From contig NZ_FULE01000017.1 of NCBI RefSeq assembly GCF_900163965.1, positions 1 through 64,000 on the forward strand: a stretch of DNA of 64,000 nucleotides, read 5' to 3'. Position 1 is the first letter of the stretch. Each line of letters opens with the position of its first letter. Position numbers and translations under genes: made by a program. The notes under the pieces were generated by a model. That model saw only the letters and a list, made by a program, of their open reading frames with translations, did not search any database and was not told where the DNA came from. Source of the DNA: Vibrio ruber DSM 16370 (GTDB lineage Bacteria; Pseudomonadota; Gammaproteobacteria; Enterobacterales; Vibrionaceae). Of this stretch, positions 48,911-56,955 are shown piece by piece.

Positions 48911-50648
48911 TTTAATTTTGAAAAGTTTATTGGTTTACTCACCAAGTGACGAGAAAGGCTTTTACACAGATTTCAGTGAATCAGTAAATATCGTTCACGG
49001 TCGAAATACTTCAGGAAAAAGCACTCTTATTCAGTCAGTTATTTATGCCATGGGAATAAATTATTCAAAAGATCATTTAAGTGATATTAATAATGATGGT
49101 GTTTTTTTTCGTCTTGATTGCGTTCTAAAAGATAATGAAGAATATTATGAACTGGTGTTTGTTCGCTCAGATGACACGTTAGTTTTAAAAAAAGGAAGTG
49201 AGCCACCTATAAGGTTTGATGGTATTAATAGTAATAATTCTTTTGAATATGGTAGGTATAAAGATATTTTTTCAAAATTAATTGGTTTTGATTTGGTCTT
49301 GCAAAAGCAATCAGAGTTAATCGGCGCACCATTAGAAGCAGCACTGTTACCCTATTATGTGTCTCAATCAGTAGGCTGGGTTTATATACGTGAATCAATT
49401 GGAGATTATAGGTTTTATAAGGATTTTAAATTCGATTATTTGGATTATTATCTAGGCATTGAAAATGGTCATGAGAGAATAAATAAATATAATCTTGAGA
49501 AAGAGAAAAAGGAACTGAAATTTGAGCTGAGTCAACTTAACTCTTATGAAGATAAAAAAGAAGATTTTAAAGTATCAAAACTACTTGATGATCGTTTTAA
49601 AGGCGAAGCTGAAAGCTACTTAGAAAACTATCAACATTTAAATAAAGACTTATCTGAAAAAGAAACTGAACACACAAAGTTATGCAATAAGTTGAGTTTG
49701 TTGAGAGGTCGACAAAAGGTATTGACTCAAATAATAGCCAACATCAAGAATCAAAAACCAAAAATTGATCAATGCCCTACATGCAATCAAAGCCTTCCTG
49801 GGGATTTGGAAGAATTCTATCTTTATAGCCAAGATATTAATGACGCTTTGAAAGAAAAGGATAATGTAAAAGAACAAATTAAAAAAATCGCAGCGAAATT
49901 GAATTCAGTCGAAAATGCTATATCGATATCTAGAACAAAAATAGAGAAAGATTATGCTTTATTACGAAATTTAAAGGCGAGCGATATTACATTTGACTCT
50001 TGGCTAGATCACAACGCAAATCTAAGAATGTTAAAAAATATCGCAACCAAGAAAACATCTTGTAAAAAAAGAATTGATGAGATAGATGATGATATAGGAA
50101 AAATTGGAAATGGCATTGATATAGATGTTTTGAGGCGTGTCAAGGAAAAAGAGTTTTTTTCTATATTTAAACGCAATGTCTTAGCTTTAGGTGCTCAACT
50201 TCCAAAAGAAAACAAATATCATAACTTGTATTCTTTAAGCTCATTTCCCTGTCAAGGTGTTGAACTGCATAAACTATTAATGGCTTATAATTTTTCGTTT
50301 TACGAAATGGTCATGAAAAACCAGAACGTTCATAGTTTCCCATTTCTTCTTGATGCTATTTTTAAAGAAGACATTGATACAGAGAGTCGAGGTAATATAT
50401 TCAATTTCCTTTCTCATGAAACTAAATCCAGTGGGCAGATTATTTTTTCTGTCGCAGAATACAAGGGGGATGAAACTTCATTAGTTCCACTTTTTGATGT
50501 TGAGGCTATTAAGAGCCAATATTTTACTGCAGATACAAAATTAATATGTATTGGAGATAGCAAAACAAAGCGCTCATTTCTATCCAAATCAGCTGTTATA
50601 GATAGTGAATTAATTAACGATACAATAAGTTTTTTGGAAGTTGTCTGA
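48903..50648 (+). CDS. SMC/Rad50-like ATPase, Lamassu LmuB-like
   Basis: A 581-residue ATPase. The Walker A is VHGRNTSGKSTLIQ (about residues 29-42). Coiled-coil arms (about 190-380) flank a Rad50-type zinc hook CPTC (about 300). The C-terminal head has FPFLLDAIFKEDI as a probable Walker B with Asp-Ala. The ABC signature is poorly recognisable (FPCQGVELHKLL). The start at 48903 overlaps the nuclease gene stop; an upstream in-frame ATG (48873) lies deeper within it and is less likely. In Lamassu, the SMC subunit recognises DNA ends or structures and releases the nuclease. The protein is short for an SMC but in the size range of V. cholerae DdmC-type proteins. Together with the upstream nuclease it makes a compact two-gene unit. 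Confidence 0.75.
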   Translation: MSNLILKSLLVYSPSDEKGFYTDFSESVNIVHGRNTSGKSTLIQSVIYAMGINYSKDHLSDINNDGVFFRLDCVLKDNEEYYELVFVRSDDTLVLKKGSEPPIRFDGINSNNSFEYGRYKDIFSKLIGFDLVLQKQSELIGAPLEAALLPYYVSQSVGWVYIRESIGDYRFYKDFKFDYLDYYLGIENGHERINKYNLEKEKKELKFELSQLNSYEDKKEDFKVSKLLDDRFKGEAESYLENYQHLNKDLSEKETEHTKLCNKLSLLRGRQKVLTQIIANIKNQKPKIDQCPTCNQSLPGDLEEFYLYSQDINDALKEKDNVKEQIKKIAAKLNSVENAISISRTKIEKDYALLRNLKASDITFDSWLDHNANLRMLKNIATKKTSCKKRIDEIDDDIGKIGNGIDIDVLRRVKEKEFFSIFKRNVLALGAQLPKENKYHNLYSLSSFPCQGVELHKLLMAYNFSFYEMVMKNQNVHSFPFLLDAIFKEDIDTESRGNIFNFLSHETKSSGQIIFSVAEYKGDETSLVPLFDVEAIKSQYFTADTKLICIGDSKTKRSFLSKSAVIDSELINDTISFLEVV

Positions 50649-50755
50649 TGTCTAGTCACATTATCCATACAAGACGCTCCAATTGACACAGCGGTCTACG
50701 CTCGTTTATGTGCATTTGATGCACTCATTGTTGCACAACACTCACTACAACCGCG

Positions 50756-50899
50756 GTGCAAATTACACTCACTGAGGATGAAGCGTGGGTTCTATTGGAA
50801 TTTATGCTGTGTCTTTGAAAGGCTCTACATCAAGATTCTGATCTTAAATATATGGACTTTATTGCTGCATGCAGAGATAGGCTTCGTGATGAAGAGTAA
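50756..50899 (+). pseudogene. Decayed cassette ORF with internal stop
   Basis: One reading frame gives VQITLTEDEAWVLLEFMLCL, then a stop (TGA), then KALHQDSDLKYMDFIAACRD and a charged end RLRDEE with TAA just before attC2. Both halves are in the same frame and look like the two ends of the small LTEDEAW...RDRLRD-type proteins often seen in Vibrio cassettes. The middle seems deleted. Its position directly before attC2 is where a cassette gene should end. Confidence 0.5.
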
Positions 50900-50907
50900 T
50901 AAGCAAC

Positions 50908-50977
50908 ACATAACAAACAAAGGCAGCCTCGCCCTGCGGGCTGGACGCGCTAACGCGCGACGCTGCTTTGGGCGTTC
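50908..50977 (+). other. attC site 2 (integron recombination site)
   Basis: ACATAACAAACAAAGGCAGC pairs with GCTGCTTTGGGCGTT around a GC-rich centre that is itself palindromic (GACGCGC/GCGCGAC-like). The left arm has one unpaired extra G, the extrahelical base that sets attC polarity. The R' end reads GTTCCGG instead of the usual GTTAGRY, so the site may be partly worn. Confidence 0.75.
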
Positions 50978-51056
50978 CGGTCATAAAAAGCGAGGCCTAT
51001 ACCGAACTTGCTAACGCTCACCGTTTAGCGAAGCGTTACGCATCACAAGGAAATAC

Positions 51057-51332
51057 ATGTCAAAAGTAACATTGAAAAGCTTTATTTTAGTTCCTGAGTC
51101 AGAGCTTAAATTAGTAAAAAGTGAGCTGGTAAACCATAAACGTCTTACCCTCGAAGAGACAGGTTGCATCACGTTTAGCGTCATCCAAAATTCGGAAAAC
51201 CCTCTTCGTTTTGACGTTTACGAAGAGTTTACGGATAAAGCGTCTTTTGAACAACATCAGAAAAGAGTCAAAGCATCTCATTGGGGTAAAGTGACCGTCA
51301 ACGTAGAACGTCACTATGAGATCTTTGAGTAA
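51057..51332 (+). CDS. ABM-domain monooxygenase-like protein
   Basis: A 91-residue protein of the antibiotic-biosynthesis-monooxygenase (ABM) superfamily, a small ferredoxin-like fold. The blocks are LVNHKRLTLEETGCITFSV, RFDVYEEFTDKASFEQHQKR and HWGKVTVNVERHYEIFE. Relatives such as YgiN act on quinols or reactive aldehydes without a cofactor. ABM genes are frequent cargo of Vibrio integron cassettes, and here the gene follows attC2 and ends at another attC-like half. AAGGAAAT gives its ribosome site. Confidence 0.85.
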   Translation: MSKVTLKSFILVPESELKLVKSELVNHKRLTLEETGCITFSVIQNSENPLRFDVYEEFTDKASFEQHQKRVKASHWGKVTVNVERHYEIFE

Positions 51333-51335
51333 ACA

Positions 51336-51357
51336 CATAACAAACACCATAGCTTTG
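51336..51357 (+). other. Half attC site (broken)
   Basis: CATAACAAACACCATAGC directly after the ABM stop matches the left arm of Vibrio attC sites. No matching right arm was found in the next 100 bases, so the cassette boundary seems truncated here. Confidence 0.5.
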
Positions 51358-51467
51358 AATTGAATCGCATTTTTCTCAGTAATACGCATAAATTAGGGTG
51401 TGATGGTATTCTTTGCCTGCACCCTCTTTTATGCTAAAGCCATTCATCACTGACCAAATGTTGCTTT

Positions 51468-52349
51468 ATGAAAACCTCCCTCGATCATCTGCCTGAATTC
51501 AAACAGCAAGAGCTTGCCACGATCTCGACTATTTTGCGTGATACGTTGGAAGGCTATCTTGAGGGCAAAACCGGGAGTAAAAGTGAGTTTCGTATCCTGA
51601 AAATCATCCTGTTCGGCAGCCACGCCAAAGGGAATTGGGTCAGCGATCCGGTCAATGGTTACATCAGTGATTACGATATTCTGGTGATCGTCAATAAGGC
51701 TGCCTTGGTGGAAGATTATGTCGTCTGGCAGCGGGCTGAAGAGCAAATTGATCGCAAAGTGAAATCCGCGCCGTTGGGTTTGATTGTTCACGATTTGCAG
51801 GAAGTGAATGAACGATTGCAGCAGGGGCACTACTTTTTCCGGGATATCCGTGAAGAAGGGATTGAACTGTTTACCGCGACACCGAAGCCGCTGATGGAGC
51901 CGGGGGATTTAACCGAGGCCGAAAAACGGGAAATTGCCCGTAAACATTATGCACAGTGGTTTAAAAGCGCGAATGCCTTTATCTCCGGTTATCATCACTA
52001 TTTAAATCAAAAAGAGTTATCGATCGCTGCTTTTGAATTACATCAATCGACGGAACGTTTTTTGGCCTGTGTATTACTCACATGCACCAACTATTTACCC
52101 AAATCCCACAATATCGAGAAGCTGAGTAAACTGTGTGCGCAAATCGAGCCTGAGTTTAAGACGATTTTCCTGCTCGACAATAAATTCCACCGCCGCAGCT
52201 TCCGTCGCCTGCAACGCGCCTATATCGAAGCCCGTTATTCAGAACATTATGAAATTACCGCAGAAGAGCTGGCTTATCTCGAAGGGAGAGTGTTGCAGTT
52301 AAAAGCAGTGGTTGAACGGGTTTGTTTAGCGCGGATTAACGGGGCTTGA
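51468..52349 (+). CDS. MNT-HEPN fusion protein
   Basis: A 293-residue protein. An N-terminal minimal nucleotidyltransferase (about 40-130; LFGSHAKGNWVSDP and YISDYDILVIV give the GS...DxD site) is fused to a C-terminal HEPN domain (about 150-285; RKHYAQWFKSANAFISG, HQSTERFLACVL). MNT and HEPN proteins form type VII toxin-antitoxin pairs, where MNT AMPylates the HEPN RNase. Fused forms are widespread but poorly characterised. An RxxxxH-type RNase motif could be RYSEHYE near residue 265, but it is not clearly canonical. The gene lies between the broken attC and the diverged repeat fragment. GC content is closer to the core genome than the defence cassette. Confidence 0.8.
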   Translation: MKTSLDHLPEFKQQELATISTILRDTLEGYLEGKTGSKSEFRILKIILFGSHAKGNWVSDPVNGYISDYDILVIVNKAALVEDYVVWQRAEEQIDRKVKSAPLGLIVHDLQEVNERLQQGHYFFRDIREEGIELFTATPKPLMEPGDLTEAEKREIARKHYAQWFKSANAFISGYHHYLNQKELSIAAFELHQSTERFLACVLLTCTNYLPKSHNIEKLSKLCAQIEPEFKTIFLLDNKFHRRSFRRLQRAYIEARYSEHYEITAEELAYLEGRVLQLKAVVERVCLARINGA

Positions 52350-52380
52350 GGACACAAAACCACCATTGTTTAACTTTCGT

Positions 52381-52470
52381 AATTCCCAGCCTTAGGCCCC
52401 CAAAACTTGACGCACTATTGTATTTTTCGATTTCAGAGGCATTGATGCCTGTGCGCCAGTTACTATTTTG
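52381..52470 (+). repeat. Diverged fragment of the 477-bp repeat
   Basis: CCCAGCCTTAGGCCCCCAAA and the following ACTTGACGCACTATTG through GTGCGCCAGTT match the start of the repeat units at 45.8 and 46.3 kb with scattered changes. It lies on the far side of the accessory island. Confidence 0.75.
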
Positions 52471-52474
52471 AACA

Positions 52475-52759
52475 CTAGCGCCGTTTCATCGCCTTACGGT
52501 AAACATCACTACGCTCGCGCTTGCCGACGGCTAAGACGGTGACAATAATGACATCGTCTTCGACTTTGTAGACTAAGCGGTAACCCGATTGGCGCAATTT
52601 TATTTTGTACATATTGTCAGCGCCAGAAAGTTTTGAGGCTGGCACATGCGGGTTCTCTAATCGCTCAATCAGCTTTTTCTTAAATTGCTGTTGCAGCGTT
52701 GAACCAAGCTTTTCCCACTCTTTGAGTGCACTCTTTTTGAATTCAAGTTTATAGGTCAT
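52475..52759 (-). CDS. relE: RelE-family toxin
   Basis: A 94-residue toxin very like E. coli RelE: ALKEWEKLGSTLQQQFKKKL, YKIKLRQSGYRLVYKV and AVGKRERSDVY keep the basic residues that cut mRNA in the ribosomal A site. The true start is ATG 52759, which overlaps the antitoxin gene by 11 bases, the usual toxin-antitoxin arrangement. Longer in-frame starts inside the antitoxin gene are unlikely. Near-identical modules sit in the V. cholerae superintegron and stabilise cassette arrays. Confidence 0.93.
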   Translation of the reverse strand: MTYKLEFKKSALKEWEKLGSTLQQQFKKKLIERLENPHVPASKLSGADNMYKIKLRQSGYRLVYKVEDDVIIVTVLAVGKRERSDVYRKAMKRR

Positions 52760-52997
52760 CAATATGAACCGAAATGCTCTCTTCAGATTCACGCTCTTTC
52801 GCAATAGCAAGTAGCTCAAGATCTTCGAGTTTATCCATCATCATTTCGTACGCTTCAGCGGGTACGCAATAAAATACTGGCTCATTTCGGTTGAGTACAG
52901 CGACCGGTTCACCGTAAGCACTTGTTGCAACTTTCATCGGGTTTGCTTTTAACTCAGTAATACTGGCAGCAACATCAGCCAAAATTTTAGAGGTCAT
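52749..52997 (-). CDS. relB: RelB-family (Phd/YefM-like) antitoxin
   Basis: An 82-residue antitoxin. The N-terminal DNA-binding part (ILADVAASITELKANPMKVA) has the Phd/YefM-like fold. The acidic C-terminus (LLAIAKERESEESISVHIDD) wraps the toxin. It resembles the RelB proteins of the V. cholerae superintegron. The pair should repress its own promoter, upstream of 52997. It is the last element of the accessory island before core genes resume. Confidence 0.92.
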   Translation of the reverse strand: MTSKILADVAASITELKANPMKVATSAYGEPVAVLNRNEPVFYCVPAEAYEMMMDKLEDLELLAIAKERESEESISVHIDDL

Positions 52998-53304
52998 AAA
53001 CAGGTCTCTTAAATGGTCTTTATATTGGTCATTCTAGTCTCAAGCAAGCGGTATAACAAGAGGTCATCGCATCTATCATTCATTCTCACTCACCTTATGA
53101 TGAACATGAAAAAGTTGCTCAATAATCCTCCAATTGCTGAACGTGATTCATCAATCAGAAATCGGTTCATGCACTGTCAAACATAAGAATTAGCTCACAC
53201 CTTCACCAATTTGCATTTGATCCTGAATGGTGAGTTTGTATGTTATTAGCTGAATCGATTCAGTAGAACAACAAATCAAACTCACTATCAAGGAATCAAA
53301 CGTC
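52998..53304. other. Intergenic region, relBE promoter side
   Basis: About 300 bases between divergent genes. The relBE promoter and that of the DUF4432 gene must be here. I see no further structure. Confidence 0.3.
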
Positions 53305-54525
53305 ATGAAGATCAAACCACTCGTCGCTGCCCTACTTATTGCTGCTCCCGGTCTTGTCAACGCTGCGGAGTTTGTTTTAACTGATGCTGCCGCCAATATT
53401 GATGTCGGTGCCTGGAAAATCACCAATAAAGATTTAGGCATTCAACAGCCTTTCTCCGTCGAAAAACGCCAGCTACATGGCGGCAAACAGATGGGAGTTG
53501 AAACGTTAGTGATCAACAACGGTGAGTTAGAAATCACCCTGGTCCCCACCCGTGGCATGGGAATATTTAACGTTAAGAAAGATGGCAAACGCATTCTCGG
53601 CTGGGATTCGCCGGTCAAAGAGATCGTCAATCCTGCATTTATTGATCTGGAAAGCCGCAATGGTCTGGGCTGGTTAGATGGATTCAATGAGATGATGGTG
53701 CGCTGCGGTTATGAGTGGACCGGTCACCCGGGAGTGGACGATAACGGTCAGCTCCTCAGTTTACATGGCCGCCTTCAAAATACCCCGGCTTCAACGGTTA
53801 AAGTGACTATCGACGATCAACCGCCTTATACCATTACCGTCGAAGGGGAAGTTTCTGAAAGAACGTTCAAAAAAGCAGAGCTCGTGACGCTTACTTCATT
53901 CTCGGTCACTCCCGGCAGCAATCAGTTTGCCGTTCATGACACTCTGACCAATAAAGCCGATTATCAAGATGAATATCAGATCATCTACCACTCTAACTTT
54001 GGCCGTCCGATTCTGGAAAAAGGCGCCAAAATTACCGCAGCGGCCAGTGAGATTTCTCCCTTTAACGATTACGCGAAAAAAGGCCTGAAAAACTGGCAAA
54101 CCTACCTTGGCCCAACCAAAGGCTATGATGAAATGGTTTATAACCTGAAGCCAATCGGTGATAAACAGGGTAACACGCTGGCGGTACTGCATAATCAGGC
54201 CGGAAACCTCGGCGTCTCCGTCGGTTACAACATCAAACAGCTACCGGTTCTGACCATCTGGAAGAATACTGATACGCTGCAACAGGGCTATGTCACCGGA
54301 ATCGAACCGGGCACCAGTTATGCTTATAACACCAAATATCAACGCCCACTGGGGTTAGTCCCTAAAATTGAGGCCGGTGCATCCAAACATTTTGATGTTA
54401 CATACACAGTATTACGCAACACCGGAGAAGTGGAACAGGCTTTGGCCACTGTGGCAGACATTCAGGGCAAACGTCGCGTCAAGCAGGTGAAAAAACCACT
54501 GGTTGATTTAACCAAAGTTCACTGA
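53305..54525 (+). CDS. Periplasmic aldose-1-epimerase-like protein (DUF4432)
   Basis: A 406-residue protein with a signal peptide (about 1-20, ending VNA). Its body is galactose-mutarotase-like, of the DUF4432 type: ITLVPTRGMGIFNV, GWDSPVKEIVNP, LDGFNEMMVRCGYEWTGHPG, LLSLHGRLQNTPAS and VTGIEPGTSYAYN. Cytosolic relatives are thought to act on sugar anomers; an exported version may process sugars in the periplasm. The catalytic Glu/His pair is plausible in GIEPG and LHGR but not proven. It is monocistronic with a bidirectional terminator after it. Confidence 0.85.
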   Translation: MKIKPLVAALLIAAPGLVNAAEFVLTDAAANIDVGAWKITNKDLGIQQPFSVEKRQLHGGKQMGVETLVINNGELEITLVPTRGMGIFNVKKDGKRILGWDSPVKEIVNPAFIDLESRNGLGWLDGFNEMMVRCGYEWTGHPGVDDNGQLLSLHGRLQNTPASTVKVTIDDQPPYTITVEGEVSERTFKKAELVTLTSFSVTPGSNQFAVHDTLTNKADYQDEYQIIYHSNFGRPILEKGAKITAAASEISPFNDYAKKGLKNWQTYLGPTKGYDEMVYNLKPIGDKQGNTLAVLHNQAGNLGVSVGYNIKQLPVLTIWKNTDTLQQGYVTGIEPGTSYAYNTKYQRPLGLVPKIEAGASKHFDVTYTVLRNTGEVEQALATVADIQGKRRVKQVKKPLVDLTKVH

Positions 54526-54598
54526 TGATGTTCCTATACTTAATTTGCAATCTCTGATGCGTCATCGACAGAGTGACCAAATATGGTCAAGAGTACAT

Positions 54599-54630
54599 AA
54601 CAAAAAGACCCGAACGGGTCTTTTTGTTTG
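54599..54630. terminator. Bidirectional terminator
   Basis: AAAAAGACCCG and CGGGTCTTTTT form a perfect stem with A and T runs on both sides, between convergent genes. Confidence 0.95.
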
Positions 54631-54696
54631 TCAGCGAAGATATCAATAATGTGATTCGTGGTGACGCAACGACAACTCTTGCTCAACATTCCTCCT

Positions 54697-56181
54697 CTAT
54701 TGGTTGTGATGCTTTTCCCTGACCATTTCAGATACATATTCGATCACCCGGTTACTGGCATGTTCAGCTTTATCGACCACGTCAACCAGACGATGCAATA
54801 CATCATCATCTGCCAACCAGTCTTCACGCACCAATTTCAGTGCTTCTTGCATATTTTGATGCACCGCTTGATGATGCTCTTCTAAACGGTGGTAGGCGCT
54901 TGTCTGACTGAAGGCCTCATAACCTTCACCTTCGTAATACCATTTACCCATCCGACAATTGAAATGATCAACCTGAACTTCTTTCGCTTCAGCACCTTCT
55001 CCGTTTGATTCCAGTGCGATATAGCCGTTTTGTTTATAGATGACATGATCCAGTTTAATCAACGACGCAAAAGAGCAGTCTTTGGCCTGATTCATGAGTG
55101 AGATAGTTTGTTGTGAGGCATTGGCAACCTTGTCAAAGTTGCTATGAAAATTAGTGACTTCATCGCCGACATTTTTCATTTGTTGCCCGACGGCCAACGT
55201 CTGAGACACCATCTCTTCAATCGGGCCAATCAATGAGTTAATAATTTCGCTGATATCCGCGGTTGATCTTCTGGTGCGATCAGCCAGCGAGCGCACCTCA
55301 TCGGCAACCACCGCAAAACCGCGTCCGACATCCCCGGCACGAGCCGCTTCAATGGCAGCATTTAAAGCCAGCAAATTGGTTTGTTCGGCAATACCGGTAA
55401 TCACCTTGATGGTATCGGCAATCCGGACACTCTCCTGACCCAACCTTTGTGCAGTCTGTTCCATGCTCACCATCCGCACATTAACATCATCAAGCGCGTG
55501 GCGGATATCCCCCACCACTTCACGGCTTTGTACTGCGCCATCGCGACTTTCCGTCGCAATCGTCAGCACATCATCCATCTGATTCGACAAGGTCACCAGT
55601 TCTTCCTGATTATTTTTTAGATTGACGATCAAATTGGTGGTATTGAGGTGATGCAATTCACTTTTTAAACGGTTTTTTCGAGAAAAAATATGTGCTTGCT
55701 GCATCGATTCAATTGCTTCGTTGATACTGCGCATGGTTTCGAAAAATTCACCGGGCATACCGTCCACCAACCCGCGGCGGTAGAACACCCCCTTACTTGT
55801 GCGCTGAAAAGTGTTCGACAACTCTTTAAAATTGGTTTCAACAATATCCAGAAAATCATTCAATGCCCATGCCACATGTCCGACTTCTCCCAGCCCTTTG
55901 GTATCGGTAATACGGATATGAACATTACCTTTTTTGGCCTCATTCAAAGTATCACGAATCCGTTTCAGCACCATCAATGGTTGTAGTTGATCCCAATAAG
56001 CATAAACCGAAAAAACGATGGTAAATAACGGTAAGAGGCTATTAAAATAGTTGAAGCCGTGATCGTAAATATTGGCAATCGACAACCCGATAATGACGAT
56101 GGTGAACACTGAACAGACAATCAAAAACTTCTGGCGCTGAAATAAAATATTGCTACTGACCTGACTCGTACTGCGCATCAT
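54697..56181 (-). CDS. Methyl-accepting chemotaxis protein with C-terminal CZB zinc domain
   Basis: A 494-residue chemoreceptor. Two membrane helices (about 18-38 and 48-65) with almost no periplasmic loop lead to a HAMP-like segment (about 70-125). The signalling domain has the tip [20 protein letters not shown] (about 260-290). A C-terminal CZB domain (about 370-460) shows [32 protein letters not shown], the 3His-1Cys zinc site. CZB domains sense zinc or hypochlorous acid. It follows the PAS-only gene after 9 bases, and the two look like a split Aer. The start has AAGGAG. Confidence 0.92.
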   Translation of the reverse strand: MMRSTSQVSSNILFQRQKFLIVCSVFTIVIIGLSIANIYDHGFNYFNSLLPLFTIVFSVYAYWDQLQPLMVLKRIRDTLNEAKKGNVHIRITDTKGLGEVGHVAWALNDFLDIVETNFKELSNTFQRTSKGVFYRRGLVDGMPGEFFETMRSINEAIESMQQAHIFSRKNRLKSELHHLNTTNLIVNLKNNQEELVTLSNQMDDVLTIATESRDGAVQSREVVGDIRHALDDVNVRMVSMEQTAQRLGQESVRIADTIKVITGIAEQTNLLALNAAIEAARAGDVGRGFAVVADEVRSLADRTRRSTADISEIINSLIGPIEEMVSQTLAVGQQMKNVGDEVTNFHSNFDKVANASQQTISLMNQAKDCSFASLIKLDHVIYKQNGYIALESNGEGAEAKEVQVDHFNCRMGKWYYEGEGYEAFSQTSAYHRLEEHHQAVHQNMQEALKLVREDWLADDDVLHRLVDVVDKAEHASNRVIEYVSEMVREKHHNQ

Positions 56182-56190
56182 TCACTCCTT

Positions 56191-56718
56191 CTAATCTGAA
56201 CGATGTTGCTGGTAAAGGTCGATGATGTATTCTTCATACTCCATATGATATTGCTGATGAATCAAATCAACCAGCCATCGCCACGAAACTTCAGGCGCTT
56301 GTTTTCTTTCAGTGGCCTGTTCCAATTCACGCATTTTTTGATAGATGCCTTCAATGGTTTGTACCGCATCTTTGGGGGCGACCCGGCGTACTGAATAAAA
56401 ACCAACGACATCTGTGCCGATACGATCCGGCGTGATATTGGCAAAAACCCAGTAGTAATTTTTATCTGAGGTATAGTTTTTCACAAAACCGAAAAACTCT
56501 GTTCCTGATTTCAGGGCGTGCCATAAACCATAGAAGACACCTCGCGGCATTGAAGGATGGCGGATCAGATTATGATCCCGCCCCAGCAGATCTGCTTCTA
56601 CATAGTTTGCGACGCGCATAAATGTGCGGTTTGCGTAGGTGATTTTCCCCTGCAAATCCGTTTTGGTGATAATCAGTTCATTCCGGTCGAATGATACTTC
56701 CTGTTCTGTAGCCGCCAT
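56191..56718 (-). CDS. Aer-like PAS-domain protein
   Basis: A 175-residue soluble PAS protein. The PAS core (about 10-120) has ITKTDLQGKITYANRTFMRV, GRDHNLIRHPSMPRGVFYGL and GFVKNYTSDKNYYWVFANIT, which are the blocks of Aer-type, FAD-binding PAS domains. A helical tail follows. In one-piece Aer the PAS domain is joined to a HAMP and signalling domain; here the next gene supplies the membrane and signalling parts, so the two products probably work together in energy taxis. A consensus FNR-type site lies 74 bases before the start. Confidence 0.88.
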   Translation of the reverse strand: MAATEQEVSFDRNELIITKTDLQGKITYANRTFMRVANYVEADLLGRDHNLIRHPSMPRGVFYGLWHALKSGTEFFGFVKNYTSDKNYYWVFANITPDRIGTDVVGFYSVRRVAPKDAVQTIEGIYQKMRELEQATERKQAPEVSWRWLVDLIHQQYHMEYEEYIIDLYQQHRSD

Positions 56719-56791
56719 ACCTCTCCCTAGACAATGCTCGATCCTCTTAAGAAACTATATGCTATGGCTAAAATATGGCAAAGTTTATAGC

Positions 56792-56805
56792 TTGATACAT
56801 ATCAA
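56792..56805. promoter_or_regulatory. Consensus FNR-type binding site
   Basis: TTGATACATATCAA matches TTGAT-N4-ATCAA exactly. It lies between the divergent PAS/chemoreceptor operon (start 56718) and the homocysteine methyltransferase gene (start 56956), and could control either. Confidence 0.65.
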
Positions 56806-56955
56806 CTTTCTATGATTCATTTTCTTTACGCTCAAGCCGGAAAATCACAGAATCTATTGCATCGCGATTCGATTACGATAAACTGCTCGCGGACATCTAC
56901 ACTGCCAGACGTATATTTAATTTTTCTTGGTCATCAATCAACACAGAGGTATCTC

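Larger units (their letters stand above)
50649..51056. other. Tail of the defence cassette
   Basis: About 400 bases without an intact gene. They hold the decayed reading frame at 50756-50899, attC site 2 at 50908-50977, and a small palindromic stretch before the ABM gene (GCTAACGCT...AGCGAAGCGTTA, about 51009-51039). Confidence 0.5.

Noticed and set aside
50778-51014. A 78-codon frame running through attC site 2
   Set aside because: It crosses a structured recombination site and is out of frame with the better remnant at 50756-50899.
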